From Candidatus Abyssobacteria bacterium SURF_5 (lineage in GTDB: Bacteria > Abyssobacteria > SURF-5), in contig QZKU01000048.1 of NCBI GenBank assembly GCA_003598085.1, positions 1 through 47,767 of the forward strand: 47,767 nt of DNA, given 5' to 3'. Of the stretch, positions 26,550-35,962 are shown in pieces (within the stretch, counting starts at the first letter, position 1; each line of letters opens with the position of its first letter). A model generated the notes under the pieces. It had not been told where the DNA came from. It ran no database searches and saw only the letters and a program-made list of their open reading frames with translations. A program made the position numbers and the translations under genes.

Positions 26550-28565
26550 ATGGATTACGTGCTGGTCATTCTCCAGGGGCTATTCGGTATCTTCATCCTC
26601 ATCGTTCCCGCTCTTGAATTGCTGGCTTTGTTTTCCGAGAGGAAGCTGCCGCACTGGCCTGCCGCTTTCCTGTTTGCAGGCGCTTTTCTCGTGTCTTCCG
26701 TTTTCATTGCCGGACTACAGATGATTTCCCTGTCATTGCCGAGTCCATTTGCTTCCCGCATTCTCGCTTATCTCTTGCTCGCCTCCATTGCCGCAATTGC
26801 GTGGCAGACCAAGGTTAACGCATTTAGAGAATTGATTGCGCGCTTTGGTGTCTGGGAGCGCCGCTCGCTCATGTTCCTTGCAATCGTGACCGCATTTTGG
26901 CTTGTGTCGATGCCGCTCTCGCCGTACCCCAGCCATCTGAACGTGCAGTTGGGAGATACGCCGGTATACTATCATACGGCTGCAAATCTGGTTAGCGGTA
27001 AGGGATGGGCCGCCGATTATTTCAGCGCCGACTACGTCGGCGGGACGCTTTCTTATGTGGAAAAGCATCCCATTCTGATTCTGATCACAAGCTATTTCTT
27101 TTTGATCTTTGGTCCAAACTTCTACTCGTTATACGTCTATAATACGATAGCTGCGGCGATTCTGATCTATCTGATCGTTTCGGTGGCATGTAACATGACG
27201 GACAAGAGCTTCAGAGATGGCCCGCATATCTTTTTGCTGGGCGCAATCGTCGCTCTTCTGCCGGCCCATTTCCTGCTGTTCGGACTCGGCGCGATAACTG
27301 TTCCCGGCGGGTTGGCCTTTTTGACTCTGGCTGCTTCCGTTCTTGTGCAGGATATCAGGCGGAACTTGAGAATTCTTCTCGTTTTGACTTCACTGGCGTT
27401 CATGTTCTGGAGCCGGCCCGAATCGGCGCTTCTCGCTCTGATTGTTATAGGCATGGCCGCAATGCGATTTCTGTTCGTGCATAAACTGCGAAGCTTCCAC
27501 GTTCGGGCAGGCGTAGCCGCTGCGTGCTTGTTTCTGGCGGTCCTGGTTTGGCGGATTCTGCCCAATCTGCTTCCTGCTTTGCCCGATAGTCTGAGCAATC
27601 TTTCAATCTTGTATTCGAGATACCATGCGAGTTCAGGAATTTTTCTTCCTGTTCCGCACGGCTCATATGTCGAAGTCGAAGGAGAGCCCCTACTGGGCGA
27701 TATAAAATGGTGGGAGTTGAGCCGCTTGTTCTGCAGGCTCACGTTATCGGGCGTAGGCCCAAAAACCCTTGTTAATCCTGAAATCGGGGATGAAATACAG
27801 GCGCACCCGTGGGCGTTTTTTCGCATGCTGTTGTACAATTCAGGCTCGAGCGCATTCGGTTTTGTACATGCGCTCGGCTCTGCCCAGTCGCAGTTCGAGT
27901 GGCTGAGGGGATTTCCCTCATTTGGCATTCTTGCGGTATTCCTGGTGCTCATGAGCCTCACCCCGGGAGGGGCATTCTTTGCTGCGGCAATAGCGATTTT
28001 TCTCTTCGTTATTCCGGCATTCAATTACGGCATCGAAATCAGGCATATGCTCGCCGTTACGCCGACCGCCTTGGCTTTTGCGCTCCGGCCCTTTTTCAAA
28101 TCCTGGCAGCCGCTTTCCTTCGAGTCTCGCTCAAACCGCTGGCTTTTGGCCGTCGGAGGTTGCCTCGTGCTGACGCTTACCGGCGCCAACGCGTGGAATC
28201 TGCTTCGAATCAGGTCGGCTCCTGAGAATACGAGTTACGTCAAAATTCTCGAAGATATCGAGGAAATGAGCGACGCTGACGATCTGATCGCGTCCAGTTA
28301 CCCGCAGCTTATTTCCTGTATGACTGGCCGAAAGAGCGTTGGCGGAACGTGGTTGACCGAAAACATCGATTTTATCGTGAATCGGTACCATCCGGATTTT
28401 ATCCTCATTGATGACGCGCGTGACGGGCCGAAAAACTACGCCGAGTTTGAGCGAAATGGCTCGTCGATTCCCGGCTATGCCCCTATCAAACATAATGCGA
28501 ATGAACGTTACATTATTTTACGCTCGATATGGTATGCAAGCTCAAAGACAAAGGAAACGAATTGA
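26550..28565 (+). CDS. Multi-pass membrane protein, GT-C-like glycosyltransferase candidate
   Basis: 671 residues with roughly 12-13 hydrophobic helices and a soluble C-terminal region after about residue 560. The first large loop carries GDTPVYYHTAANLVSGKG, the kind of acidic motif followed by a short amphipathic stretch seen in GT-C enzymes, then KHPILILITSYFFLIFGPNF. Sequence similarity to a named family is not clear to me, so the transferase call is an inference from architecture and neighbours. A GGAG (26538-26541) lies 8 nt before the ATG. It is followed after 22 nt by a radical SAM gene. Confidence 0.65.
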   Translation: MDYVLVILQGLFGIFILIVPALELLALFSERKLPHWPAAFLFAGAFLVSSVFIAGLQMISLSLPSPFASRILAYLLLASIAAIAWQTKVNAFRELIARFGVWERRSLMFLAIVTAFWLVSMPLSPYPSHLNVQLGDTPVYYHTAANLVSGKGWAADYFSADYVGGTLSYVEKHPILILITSYFFLIFGPNFYSLYVYNTIAAAILIYLIVSVACNMTDKSFRDGPHIFLLGAIVALLPAHFLLFGLGAITVPGGLAFLTLAASVLVQDIRRNLRILLVLTSLAFMFWSRPESALLALIVIGMAAMRFLFVHKLRSFHVRAGVAAACLFLAVLVWRILPNLLPALPDSLSNLSILYSRYHASSGIFLPVPHGSYVEVEGEPLLGDIKWWELSRLFCRLTLSGVGPKTLVNPEIGDEIQAHPWAFFRMLLYNSGSSAFGFVHALGSAQSQFEWLRGFPSFGILAVFLVLMSLTPGGAFFAAAIAIFLFVIPAFNYGIEIRHMLAVTPTALAFALRPFFKSWQPLSFESRSNRWLLAVGGCLVLTLTGANAWNLLRIRSAPENTSYVKILEDIEEMSDADDLIASSYPQLISCMTGRKSVGGTWLTENIDFIVNRYHPDFILIDDARDGPKNYAEFERNGSSIPGYAPIKHNANERYIILRSIWYASSKTKETN

Positions 28566-28587
28566 ATTCTCATATTAGAGGTAAAGC

Positions 28588-30075
28588 ATGAAAATCCTGT
28601 TGCTCTCGCCGCCCTACCTCCCCGAGTATATGCGCAATGCGCGCTGTGACTTCGTGTCTCTGTCCGCGACGCAATGGTATCCGATCCTGCTCGGCTATTG
28701 CGGCGCTTACTTGGAAGGACAGGGGCACGATGTTAAGCTCGTCGATGCTCCCGCCAACTACCTGAGTCACGACGAAACCCGGCGGATCATTCAGGAATAC
28801 AAGCCCGACCTCCTCGTCCTGTACAGTGGCCGCATGAGCGAGACAAACGACATCGAGTTTGCCGATCCCATCGTTCAAGCGCTCGGATGCGAGGCTGTCA
28901 TAGTCGGCCCCTACGCATCGATAGCGCCGGAAAAGACGCTTGGGAGGACGAAGGTGATCGACAAGCTAATTCGAGGAGAATTCGATCACCCGGTCGGCGA
29001 ACTTGCCGAAGGCCGTCAGCCGGGCGAGATTCAGAATTTGGTTTGGAAGAATGGCGACGCGATCGTTTCCAACCCGGTCCGCCCGAATCTCTCGGGGGCC
29101 GACCTCGATGCGATCCCATTCGTATCGCGCTTCTTCCGCGATCATGTCAATATCCGCTCGTATAAGGCGCCCTCCGAATACTATCCTTTTATCGATATCA
29201 TGACCGGCAGAGGCTGCAAGTGGGGCCGATGCACTTATTGCCTCTGGGTCTATACGTATATAAAAGGCCCCGCTTATAACGTGCGAAGTATTCCGAGCGT
29301 GGTGGAGGAATTCCAAGTTATCTCCAAAGAGATGCCGCAGATTCGCTCGGTGATGATACAGGACGATACGTTTGTGGGGGAGCGCGCCCGCGCTTTTAGC
29401 GAGGCGAAGCTCAGCGCCGGGATTACATTACCCTGGTCGTGTTATGCGCGGGCCGATGTGAGCTACGAAACACTCCGCTTGATGAAACGAGCCGGATGTC
29501 GAAATCTACACGTCGGCTACGAGTCTGCCGATCCCGATGTTCTAAAGCGGATCAAGAAAGGGCTGTCCGTGGACCGGATGACCCGTTTCACCGAAGACGC
29601 GAAACGGGTCGGACTGAGAATCCATGGAGATTTCGCGATCGGGTTCCCTGGGGAGACGCCCGAATCGGCAATGAAAACGATTCTTTGGGCTCGCAAACTC
29701 AACCCCCACACGGCTCAGTTCCAGTTGATGATTCCGTTTCCGGGAACGGAATACTACCAGGACATGCTCGAGAGCGGATGGCTTAATTCGAACGGGGAGC
29801 CCGACATGCCACAGTTTTCCAATGAGCAGATCCGTTCCATGGCAAAGAAAGCATATCGCACGTTTTACTTGAGCCCGTCCTACTTGTGGAAATGCATTTG
29901 TCATCCGTATGAACATTTCTTCGGCCGCTTGAAAACCATCAGCCGCGCCATCCCCGCGGTCTTCTGGAAGCGGTGGGGAACCTCGATCTCCTCCGCAAGC
30001 GCGCAGGGGTCGGCAGCCTGTCCGCAAACCAAGGCGGAAACTGCTGCTTCCCGAAAAGGGGTGCAGGAGAAATAG
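28588..30075 (+). CDS. B12-binding radical SAM protein with CX4CX2C motif
   Basis: 495 residues. The N-terminal B12-binding-like domain has LLSPPYLPEYM and LLGYCGAYLEGQGHDVKLVD. The radical SAM cluster motif is GCKWGRCTYC, where Cys210 and Cys215 are separated by four residues instead of the usual three, then Cys218. Later motifs IQDDTFVGE, HVGYESADPDVLKRIKKG and HGDFAIGFPGET fit the HpnJ/BchE-like group of cobalamin-dependent radical SAM enzymes. The substrate is unknown. AGAGG (28576-28580) lies 7 nt before the ATG. A possible partner of the 22871 radical SAM enzyme and the two methyltransferases. Confidence 0.85.
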   Translation: MKILLLSPPYLPEYMRNARCDFVSLSATQWYPILLGYCGAYLEGQGHDVKLVDAPANYLSHDETRRIIQEYKPDLLVLYSGRMSETNDIEFADPIVQALGCEAVIVGPYASIAPEKTLGRTKVIDKLIRGEFDHPVGELAEGRQPGEIQNLVWKNGDAIVSNPVRPNLSGADLDAIPFVSRFFRDHVNIRSYKAPSEYYPFIDIMTGRGCKWGRCTYCLWVYTYIKGPAYNVRSIPSVVEEFQVISKEMPQIRSVMIQDDTFVGERARAFSEAKLSAGITLPWSCYARADVSYETLRLMKRAGCRNLHVGYESADPDVLKRIKKGLSVDRMTRFTEDAKRVGLRIHGDFAIGFPGETPESAMKTILWARKLNPHTAQFQLMIPFPGTEYYQDMLESGWLNSNGEPDMPQFSNEQIRSMAKKAYRTFYLSPSYLWKCICHPYEHFFGRLKTISRAIPAVFWKRWGTSISSASAQGSAACPQTKAETAASRKGVQEK

Positions 30076-30103
30076 TACGGGGGCTGAAAAACTCCCGCTC
30101 CCT

Positions 30104-31789
30104 ATGCAAAACGCACTGCAAAAGCCTGAAACCACAAACACGATTCTCACCAGGGTCTTCTCCGACATCGTGATCGCTCTCGTCTTGTCTTTGATAAACC
30201 TTGGGGTGCTGCTGGTTTGCTGGAAAACGCAAGGGGTTCAGGCGGACGAATCAATATATATCTATGGCGCTCTTCAGATGATGAAGGGAAAAGTCATTTA
30301 CCGGGATTTTTGGGTCTTTTATCCGCCGGGTATCTTTCTTCTCGTCATATCATCGTTTGTGCTGCTGGGAAAGTCGTTGTTCTCGCTGAGGCTGGTATTG
30401 ATAGCGGGCGCCTCTGTTACAACCTTAATGATATATTTGCTGGGCCGCACGTTCATGTCGAAATTCTATTCGGCTGTTGCATGCCTGCTCTTTATCGCAG
30501 TCGGAGTCAACCTGTGGCCGGTTTTCGGCCACCATTGGACCAGCACGTTTTCCGTCGTAGCCGGCGCCCTCTTCATGGCTTATTTCCTGAAGGAACGAAA
30601 ATACATCTTCCTGGGCTTAAGTGGTTTTTTCGCCGGAACGACATTACTGCTCCAACTCCATAAGGGACTTCCCCTTCTCGTGGGAGGGCTGCTGGTGTTG
30701 GGGCTTGCAGTCATCTCGGCGCCGCCCGATGGACGGTCGCGCAAAAGAGAATTCGTCAGCCAGGCTTCCATCTATTCTTTGTGCCCGATCCTGTTCGTGG
30801 GAGCAACGTTTGCATGTTTGGCCGCAATGGGTCTGTTGAAGGACGCCTGGGACGCGATCATCGTTTTTCCTTCCGAAGAATTGGCCGGCATCGCGAATCC
30901 GAACTACAGCGCCCCCTACGGCGCGTACTCGCTTGGTTTGCTTGCAAGAACTACGGATATCTTCGGAACCCCGATAATCAATGCCATCTCTACGCAAGTG
31001 GTGTACGCTTTTATGGCTTTCGCGGCTCCCGTATCCGCCGTCTTGCTTCCGCTCGGACTGATCATCAGAAAAACATCGCCGGCAAAGCCGGAATTTCAAA
31101 TCCCATTCTTTGCATCGGTGGCGGCTCTCTCATGTTTTGCGGCCTCGCTTGGCAGGCCGGATTTCCACCATCTCCTCACTGCGCTCCCGCCGGCGTTGCT
31201 GACGTTCAGCTATTGCATTTCGTCATTTGGGTCCGGCCGCTTATCTCGATATTCCGGAAGGCTGCTTTCCGCAGTCGTGCTCGTTCCGGCCCTGTGGATT
31301 GGAATCGCAAGCATTGCGTCCGCGTCTCTCGTAAGGGTCGTTGAATTGGGTTCTCCGCTGGGTCTGCTAGCCGCGCGTTCAGGCGAAGTAGAGAGATCGA
31401 TGGCGCTCGCTCCCATGGAAAAGCTGCTGCTCTTCCTGAAAACCTCCACCGACGAGAGCGAAAAAATCTTTGTTATGCCTTCGTCCCCTTTCTTGTATTA
31501 TCTGAGCGAACGGGAGAACGCGACAAAATTCCCGATGCTCATGTCGAGCCTCAATGATGAAGATCAGATGGCGGAGGTGATCGAGGAGTTGCGGAGGGAG
31601 AACCCCCGAATAATCATTCTTGATCCGCTGGCCGATTGGCAACAATATCAGGCGGCGCTACCATATGCCCGCCTCCAGGATTTCGAGCGGAATCCTTTGC
31701 TGAACTATATTTCTGAGAACTACAAAGCAAAAGGAAGTTACGGCGGATTCGAGGTGCTCGAGCGCGACGACGAGGTAAATCGACGCTGA
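30104..31789 (+). CDS. GT39/ArnT-like membrane glycosyltransferase (GT-C)
   Basis: 561 residues with about ten helices. The first loop has VQADESIYIYGALQMMKGK followed by YRDFWVFYPPG, where the Asp-Glu pair is the typical catalytic acidic motif of GT39/PMT_2-type enzymes that use polyprenyl-phosphate sugars. The C-terminal part is an extracytoplasmic soluble domain. It is a paralogue of the gene at 19282. It is the last gene of the envelope cluster; its final 52 nt overlap the 3' end of rlmB on the other strand. The ATG at 30104 lacks a strong ribosome-binding site. Confidence 0.82.
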   Translation: MQNALQKPETTNTILTRVFSDIVIALVLSLINLGVLLVCWKTQGVQADESIYIYGALQMMKGKVIYRDFWVFYPPGIFLLVISSFVLLGKSLFSLRLVLIAGASVTTLMIYLLGRTFMSKFYSAVACLLFIAVGVNLWPVFGHHWTSTFSVVAGALFMAYFLKERKYIFLGLSGFFAGTTLLLQLHKGLPLLVGGLLVLGLAVISAPPDGRSRKREFVSQASIYSLCPILFVGATFACLAAMGLLKDAWDAIIVFPSEELAGIANPNYSAPYGAYSLGLLARTTDIFGTPIINAISTQVVYAFMAFAAPVSAVLLPLGLIIRKTSPAKPEFQIPFFASVAALSCFAASLGRPDFHHLLTALPPALLTFSYCISSFGSGRLSRYSGRLLSAVVLVPALWIGIASIASASLVRVVELGSPLGLLAARSGEVERSMALAPMEKLLLFLKTSTDESEKIFVMPSSPFLYYLSERENATKFPMLMSSLNDEDQMAEVIEELRRENPRIIILDPLADWQQYQAALPYARLQDFERNPLLNYISENYKAKGSYGGFEVLERDDEVNRR

Positions 31790-32517
31790 CGAAAGGCCTC
31801 GTAAAGGAAGACAGCGGCCGCGACGCTTGCATTCAGCGATTCGATTTTCCCCACCATCGGGATGCGGGCCAGTTCGCTGCATTGGCGGCGGACAAGCGGC
31901 CTCAAACCCGCCCCTTCGCTCCCAATCACGATCGCAGTCGGTACGGCGAAATCCATCTCATAAAGGGTCTTTTCGGCGTCGCCGGCGGCCCCCACCGTTG
32001 ATACTTCGCTCTCATTCAAGGCATCGATGGTCTGAGCGAGGTTCGTCACCCGCGCAACCGGCACGTACTGTGAGGCGCCCGCGGAATGCTTTGCAACAAC
32101 GGGCGTGAGCCCTGCCGATCGGTGGCGCGGAATCAACACTCCGGAAACTCCGACGGCCTCGGCCGTCCTCAGGATCGCTCCCAGATTCTGCGGATCGGAT
32201 ATCTCGTCGAGCACCACGATCAGCGCGGGAGTAGTTCCTTTGAATGGCTGCATGATACCTTCAGGATCGGCGTATTCGACGGGAGCGACCGACGCGACTA
32301 TCCCCTGATGCGCGCTTCCGTGTGGAACATATTTCTCTAAAGCGCGCCTCGGGACAAACTTCAAAACGATGTGATGCTGTTTGGCCAGTTCGCGAATCTC
32401 GCTGATAATGCGGCCGTGGTCTCCTTCAGCAAGAAATATCTTGTTTATTCGCTCGGGCGAAGAGGTCAGCACTTCCATGACCGCTCGCCGTCCATACACG
32501 TATCCCGTCTCTTCCAT
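31738..32517 (-). CDS. rlmB: RlmB-type 23S rRNA (guanosine 2'-O) methyltransferase
   Basis: 259 residues, SpoU/TrmH (SPOUT) family. An N-terminal substrate-binding domain (YVYGRRAVMEVL) is followed by the SPOUT motifs: LDEISDPQNLGAILRTAEA, IGSEGAGLRPLVRRQC and PMVGKIESLNASVAAAV. These correspond to motifs 1-3 for SAM binding in a trefoil knot. RlmB methylates G2251 (E. coli numbering) in the ribosomal P loop; paralogues in the same family act on tRNA, so the exact target is by similarity. It starts 12 nt after the recD2 stop, probably one operon. GAGG is 10 nt before the ATG. Confidence 0.92.
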   Translation of the reverse strand: MEETGYVYGRRAVMEVLTSSPERINKIFLAEGDHGRIISEIRELAKQHHIVLKFVPRRALEKYVPHGSAHQGIVASVAPVEYADPEGIMQPFKGTTPALIVVLDEISDPQNLGAILRTAEAVGVSGVLIPRHRSAGLTPVVAKHSAGASQYVPVARVTNLAQTIDALNESEVSTVGAAGDAEKTLYEMDFAVPTAIVIGSEGAGLRPLVRRQCSELARIPMVGKIESLNASVAAAVFLYEAFRQRRFTSSSRSSTSNPP

Positions 32518-32529
32518 ATCCGTTTCGCC

Positions 32530-34713
32530 TCATCCGCCCGAATGTGATTTCAATCTCGAGGCCAGACCCGAATTCCGATACTGCACATTCGCGTTCTTCA
32601 CGGCCTGAGAGAGCGCCTGGATTGAGCCGACCAGAACAACCAGCTCCTTCGCCCGCGTGATGGCCGTGTAGAGCAGATTCCTCTGGAGCAGCATATAATG
32701 CTGATTCACCATCGGCATCACCACTGCGCGGTACTCCGACCCCTGCGACTTGTGCACCGATATCGCGTAGGCCAGTTCAAGGTCATCGAGCTCGTTCTGT
32801 TCATAATCCACAATTCTTCCATCGAAATCGACCCCCACCTGCCCGGCCTCCGGATCGATCTCGGAAACCAGACCGATATCGCCGTTAAACACCTCTTTCT
32901 CATAATTGTTCCGTATCTGCATGACCTTGTCGCGCAGCCTGAATCCGCGGGCGCCATGTTTGATTTCATGATTTGAAGGATTAAGCAGGTGCTGAAGCCG
33001 CAGATTCAGATTCGCAACGCCTGCCGGCCCTCTATGCATCGGGCTGAGAACCTGAATGTCGAGGAGCGGGTCCAGATGAAACGCATTGGGTATCCTTTGA
33101 CTCACGAGGTTTTCGATGGTGGCGACAACCTCATCGGGATTCGAGCGCTCGATGAAGTGAAAATCGCTCTTCGGCGACGCCTCGCCGCGCGGCATCATCG
33201 GAATTTCCCCGCGATTGACTTTGTGCGCATTAGCTATGATGAGGCTGTCCGCCTCCTGCCGGAAAATCTCCGTCAGACGGACCACTTCGGCAATATGCGA
33301 CTCGATCAGGTCCTTGAGCACATTTCCCGGGCCCACCGATGGAAGCTGATCGATATCTCCGATCAAAATGACTCCGGCCTCAGAAGGGACCGCTTTCAGC
33401 AGATGGTACAGGAGGACGATATCCAGCATCGAAGCCTCATCTATGATCAGGACGTCACACTCGATCGGGTTCGCCTGATCGCGCAAGAAGCCCGAAAACA
33501 GCGGGCTGTATTCGAGCAGTCGATGAATCGTCATAGCTGTCGCTCCGGCACTTTCCTCCATCTTCTTGGCGGCGCGTCCGGTAGGCGCCGCCAAAACCAC
33601 TTTTTGATCTTTCGCGCGGAATATCTCGACCAGCGCCTGGATGATCGTGGTCTTTCCGGTGCCCGGACCACCCGTGATGATGAGGAGCTTGCTGCTGACC
33701 GCCTTGGCGAGCGCCTCCCGCTGTCGCGCGTTCAGCGTCATCCGGTGTCGCTTCTCAAACCAGGTCGTCGCTTTGCCCGCATGAATCGGCGGCATCAGCC
33801 TCAGCGTTTCCCGCAGGCTTCGCAGGAAATCGGCGGCGCCGGTTTCCGCCGTGTAAAGCGCAACCAGATACGCCGCGTCTTGAGAATTCATCCTGTCGAT
33901 AACAACCTTTCGTTCGGTAACCAGAGCGGCAACTCCCGACTCGATCACGGCAGGCGGCGCCGCCAAAAGCCGCTGGCAGCGCTCGCGGACAACGTGCAGC
34001 GGGCAAAAGACGTGTCCCTCGGCCGCCGCCCCTGAGAGAACATGCGCGACCGCCGCCGCCGCTCGCTCCGGCGAATCCGGCGCGATACCCATGTGCATCG
34101 CGATGGCGTCAGCCTGCTTGAAACCGATGCCGTAGACGTCATAGGTCAGCCGGTAAGGATTCTCCCGCACGATGCGTGATGCATCTCCGCCATACTGCTT
34201 GATGATTTTCCCGGCATATGCGGCGGAAATACCCAGCGACTGCAGGAAGATCATTGTATCGCGCAGGTCTTTGTGCTGCTCCCATGCTGCAAGTATCTTC
34301 TTTAAGGTTTTCCTCCCGATTCCGGGAACTTCCTTGAGCCGTTGCGGGCTCTCTTCCATAACATGGAGCGTCTTCATGCCGAATCGGTGTACGATCCGCT
34401 CGGCCATCACCGGCCCAATTCCGGGAATCACCCCCGACGCAAGATATTTCTCGATGCCCTCCGTTGTCGATGGAGGGATGATTTGGCAACTGTGGACCCT
34501 GAATTGCTCGCCGAACTTCTGGTTGGTCTCCCAACTGCCGAGCGCCTGCAGTTGCTCGCCCTCGCGCACACCGCTCAAATGGCCGACGATTGTGACGGCT
34601 CCTCCCTTTCGGCTCACGTTCAAAAGGGCTACGGTAAAGCCGTCTTCAGCGTTCATGTAAATGATCTTTTCGAGTGTTCCCCGAAGACTTATTTCATTTT
34701 CTTTAGTAGTCAT
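32530..34713 (-). CDS. recD2: RecD2-type DNA helicase (RecBC-independent)
   Basis: 727 residues from the ATG at 34713. An N-terminal OB-like region (SLRGTLEKIIYMNAEDGFTV), tandem helix-hairpin-helix motifs (GVIPGIGPVMAERIV, EVPGIGRKTLKKIL), then a superfamily 1B helicase with Walker A GGPGTGKTT (about 348), Walker B IIDEASM, GDIDQLPSVGPG, and the C-terminal VHKSQGSEYRAVVMP and TAITRAKELVVLVG. RecD2 unwinds DNA 5' to 3' and acts in repair without RecBC. Longer starts exist: GTG 34737, and GTG 34731, which lies 5 nt after AGAGG. I keep the ATG because homologues start near it, but GTG 34731 is a real alternative. Confidence 0.93.
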   Translation of the reverse strand: MTTKENEISLRGTLEKIIYMNAEDGFTVALLNVSRKGGAVTIVGHLSGVREGEQLQALGSWETNQKFGEQFRVHSCQIIPPSTTEGIEKYLASGVIPGIGPVMAERIVHRFGMKTLHVMEESPQRLKEVPGIGRKTLKKILAAWEQHKDLRDTMIFLQSLGISAAYAGKIIKQYGGDASRIVRENPYRLTYDVYGIGFKQADAIAMHMGIAPDSPERAAAAVAHVLSGAAAEGHVFCPLHVVRERCQRLLAAPPAVIESGVAALVTERKVVIDRMNSQDAAYLVALYTAETGAADFLRSLRETLRLMPPIHAGKATTWFEKRHRMTLNARQREALAKAVSSKLLIITGGPGTGKTTIIQALVEIFRAKDQKVVLAAPTGRAAKKMEESAGATAMTIHRLLEYSPLFSGFLRDQANPIECDVLIIDEASMLDIVLLYHLLKAVPSEAGVILIGDIDQLPSVGPGNVLKDLIESHIAEVVRLTEIFRQEADSLIIANAHKVNRGEIPMMPRGEASPKSDFHFIERSNPDEVVATIENLVSQRIPNAFHLDPLLDIQVLSPMHRGPAGVANLNLRLQHLLNPSNHEIKHGARGFRLRDKVMQIRNNYEKEVFNGDIGLVSEIDPEAGQVGVDFDGRIVDYEQNELDDLELAYAISVHKSQGSEYRAVVMPMVNQHYMLLQRNLLYTAITRAKELVVLVGSIQALSQAVKNANVQYRNSGLASRLKSHSGG

Positions 34714-34907
34714 GGAAATGATCCACTTCACAAACACCTCTACGCAAATTCATTATAAGACATCGCAATCTCCTCCTTCAACCAATTTACGGTGCGCTGA
34801 TGCGGGGCGGAGATTTTTCAGGATTGGGATAAACGGCGGTAAGAAAGCCCCCCTAACACAGCACGTCCCGGGGCACCCGGAGCTGGTTGTTAAACAATAA
34901 TGAATAA

Positions 34908-34935
34908 TTGCACTGAAGAGTTAACAGAGTAATAC
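34908..34935 (+). promoter_or_regulatory. Candidate hsp20 promoter
   Basis: TTGCAC (34908-34913), 16-bp spacer and TAATAC (34930-34935), about 80 nt before the hsp20 ATG. It does not match the sigma32 consensus, and no CIRCE element was found. Confidence 0.4.
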
Positions 34936-34942
34936 TAGTATT
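34931..34942. promoter_or_regulatory. 12-bp perfect palindrome, possible operator
   Basis: AATACTAGTATT is a perfect palindrome that overlaps the candidate -10 element of hsp20 and covers its start region. This is the classic position for a repressor site, but no known operator family is recognised. Confidence 0.35.
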
Positions 34943-35015
34943 GAGGGAAGAAGAGACAAACAAATACGTCGCAAGAGGATTTAGGCGAACTCTTTTTTGA
35001 AAGGAGGGATAAAAC

Positions 35016-35474
35016 ATGGCACTGGTCAGATGGCGTCCCGGTTTTGAGCTTGAACCGTTTCGGAACCTGATGAGGATTCAGGACGAGATCAACCGTTTGT
35101 TCGATCTCTCGCTCGGATTTCCTGAACGACGGGGGATCGAGGCCGAATGGGCTCCTGCTGTCGATGTATACGAGGACGAAAATAATATCTTTGTGAAAGC
35201 GGAATTACCGGGACTGACCGACAAGGATATCGACGTGAATGTCATTGACAGCAATCTGGTCATCAAGGGTGAGAAAAAGAAAGAGGAAGAAAGAAAAGAA
35301 AAGAATTATTACCGGATCGAGCGGACATATGGCGCTTTTCAGCGGTCGATTCCGCTGCCGACTGCGGTTGATACAGAAAAAGTGAAAGCCTCCTTCAAGA
35401 GCGGCATCCTGGAAATAGAGATGCCGAAAAAGGAAGAGGCAAAACCAAAACAGATAAAAGTAAAGACTGAATGA
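35016..35474 (+). CDS. Small heat-shock protein, Hsp20/alpha-crystallin family
   Basis: 152 residues, the usual length. The N-terminal arm MALVRWRPGFELEPFRNLMR is followed by the alpha-crystallin domain: WAPAVDVYEDENNIFVKAEL, PGLTDKDIDVNV, LVIKGEKK and the closing SGILEIEMPKKEE. The ATP-independent chaperone holds unfolding proteins as oligomers in the cytoplasm. A perfect AAAGGAGGG ribosome-binding site lies 8 nt before the ATG, so translation is expected to be strong. It sits next to a DUF2267 gene, with 57 nt between, and diverges from recD2. Confidence 0.95.
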   Translation: MALVRWRPGFELEPFRNLMRIQDEINRLFDLSLGFPERRGIEAEWAPAVDVYEDENNIFVKAELPGLTDKDIDVNVIDSNLVIKGEKKKEEERKEKNYYRIERTYGAFQRSIPLPTAVDTEKVKASFKSGILEIEMPKKEEAKPKQIKVKTE

Positions 35475-35531
35475 TTTCTTTCAGATTCTCTTGCGCGCCC
35501 CTTCTCCCTGCTTACCGGAAGGAGGATGGGA

Positions 35532-35912
35532 ATGGAATATGATCGTTTCATAGAGGAAGTCAAGAATCTGGAGTTTATTCCTAATCGCGACACTGCCGAT
35601 GCCGCCGTCAAGGCAGTCTTGGGCATTTTGGCGAGCCGGCTCGAAGAGGCGGAGGCGCAAAAACTGGTCGAGAAGCTTCCGGGCCCGTTGACCCTCGAGC
35701 GGCTGCGGGGCCATCAGGTGCGGCCAGAGAAGATTTCCGTTGAAGAATACATCATCGAGATCGCTCAGCAGTTCCGCATAGCGGGCGATCAGGCCGAAAC
35801 CCTTATTAAGACTGTTCTGCATCTGGCTAAAGATTTGCTTGGCGACGAGACGATGTCTGAGCTGGAGCACGCGCTCCCATCGGACTGGAAAGCAACGATC
35901 GAGAGCGCCTGA
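35532..35912 (+). CDS. DUF2267 protein
   Basis: 126 residues, mainly helical, soluble. The pattern MEYDRFIEEVKNLEFIPNRD, then AVLGILASRLEEAEAQKLVE, LPGPL and the second repeat-like helix block matches DUF2267, whose function is unknown; members occur beside stress genes. Start set at ATG 35532 because GGAGG (35521-35525) is 6 nt upstream; the ATG at 35526 abuts it. Probably cotranscribed with hsp20. Confidence 0.82.
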   Translation: MEYDRFIEEVKNLEFIPNRDTADAAVKAVLGILASRLEEAEAQKLVEKLPGPLTLERLRGHQVRPEKISVEEYIIEIAQQFRIAGDQAETLIKTVLHLAKDLLGDETMSELEHALPSDWKATIESA

Positions 35913-35962
35913 AAAAAAGGGAAATGGCTGCAGAAACTACCTTTTTGAATACGGAGTTTCCG

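Noticed and set aside
32989-34035. 348-codon frame on + strand opposite recD2
   Set aside because: It is antisense to conserved helicase motifs and shows no family similarity; long shadow frames are common in this GC-rich coding DNA.
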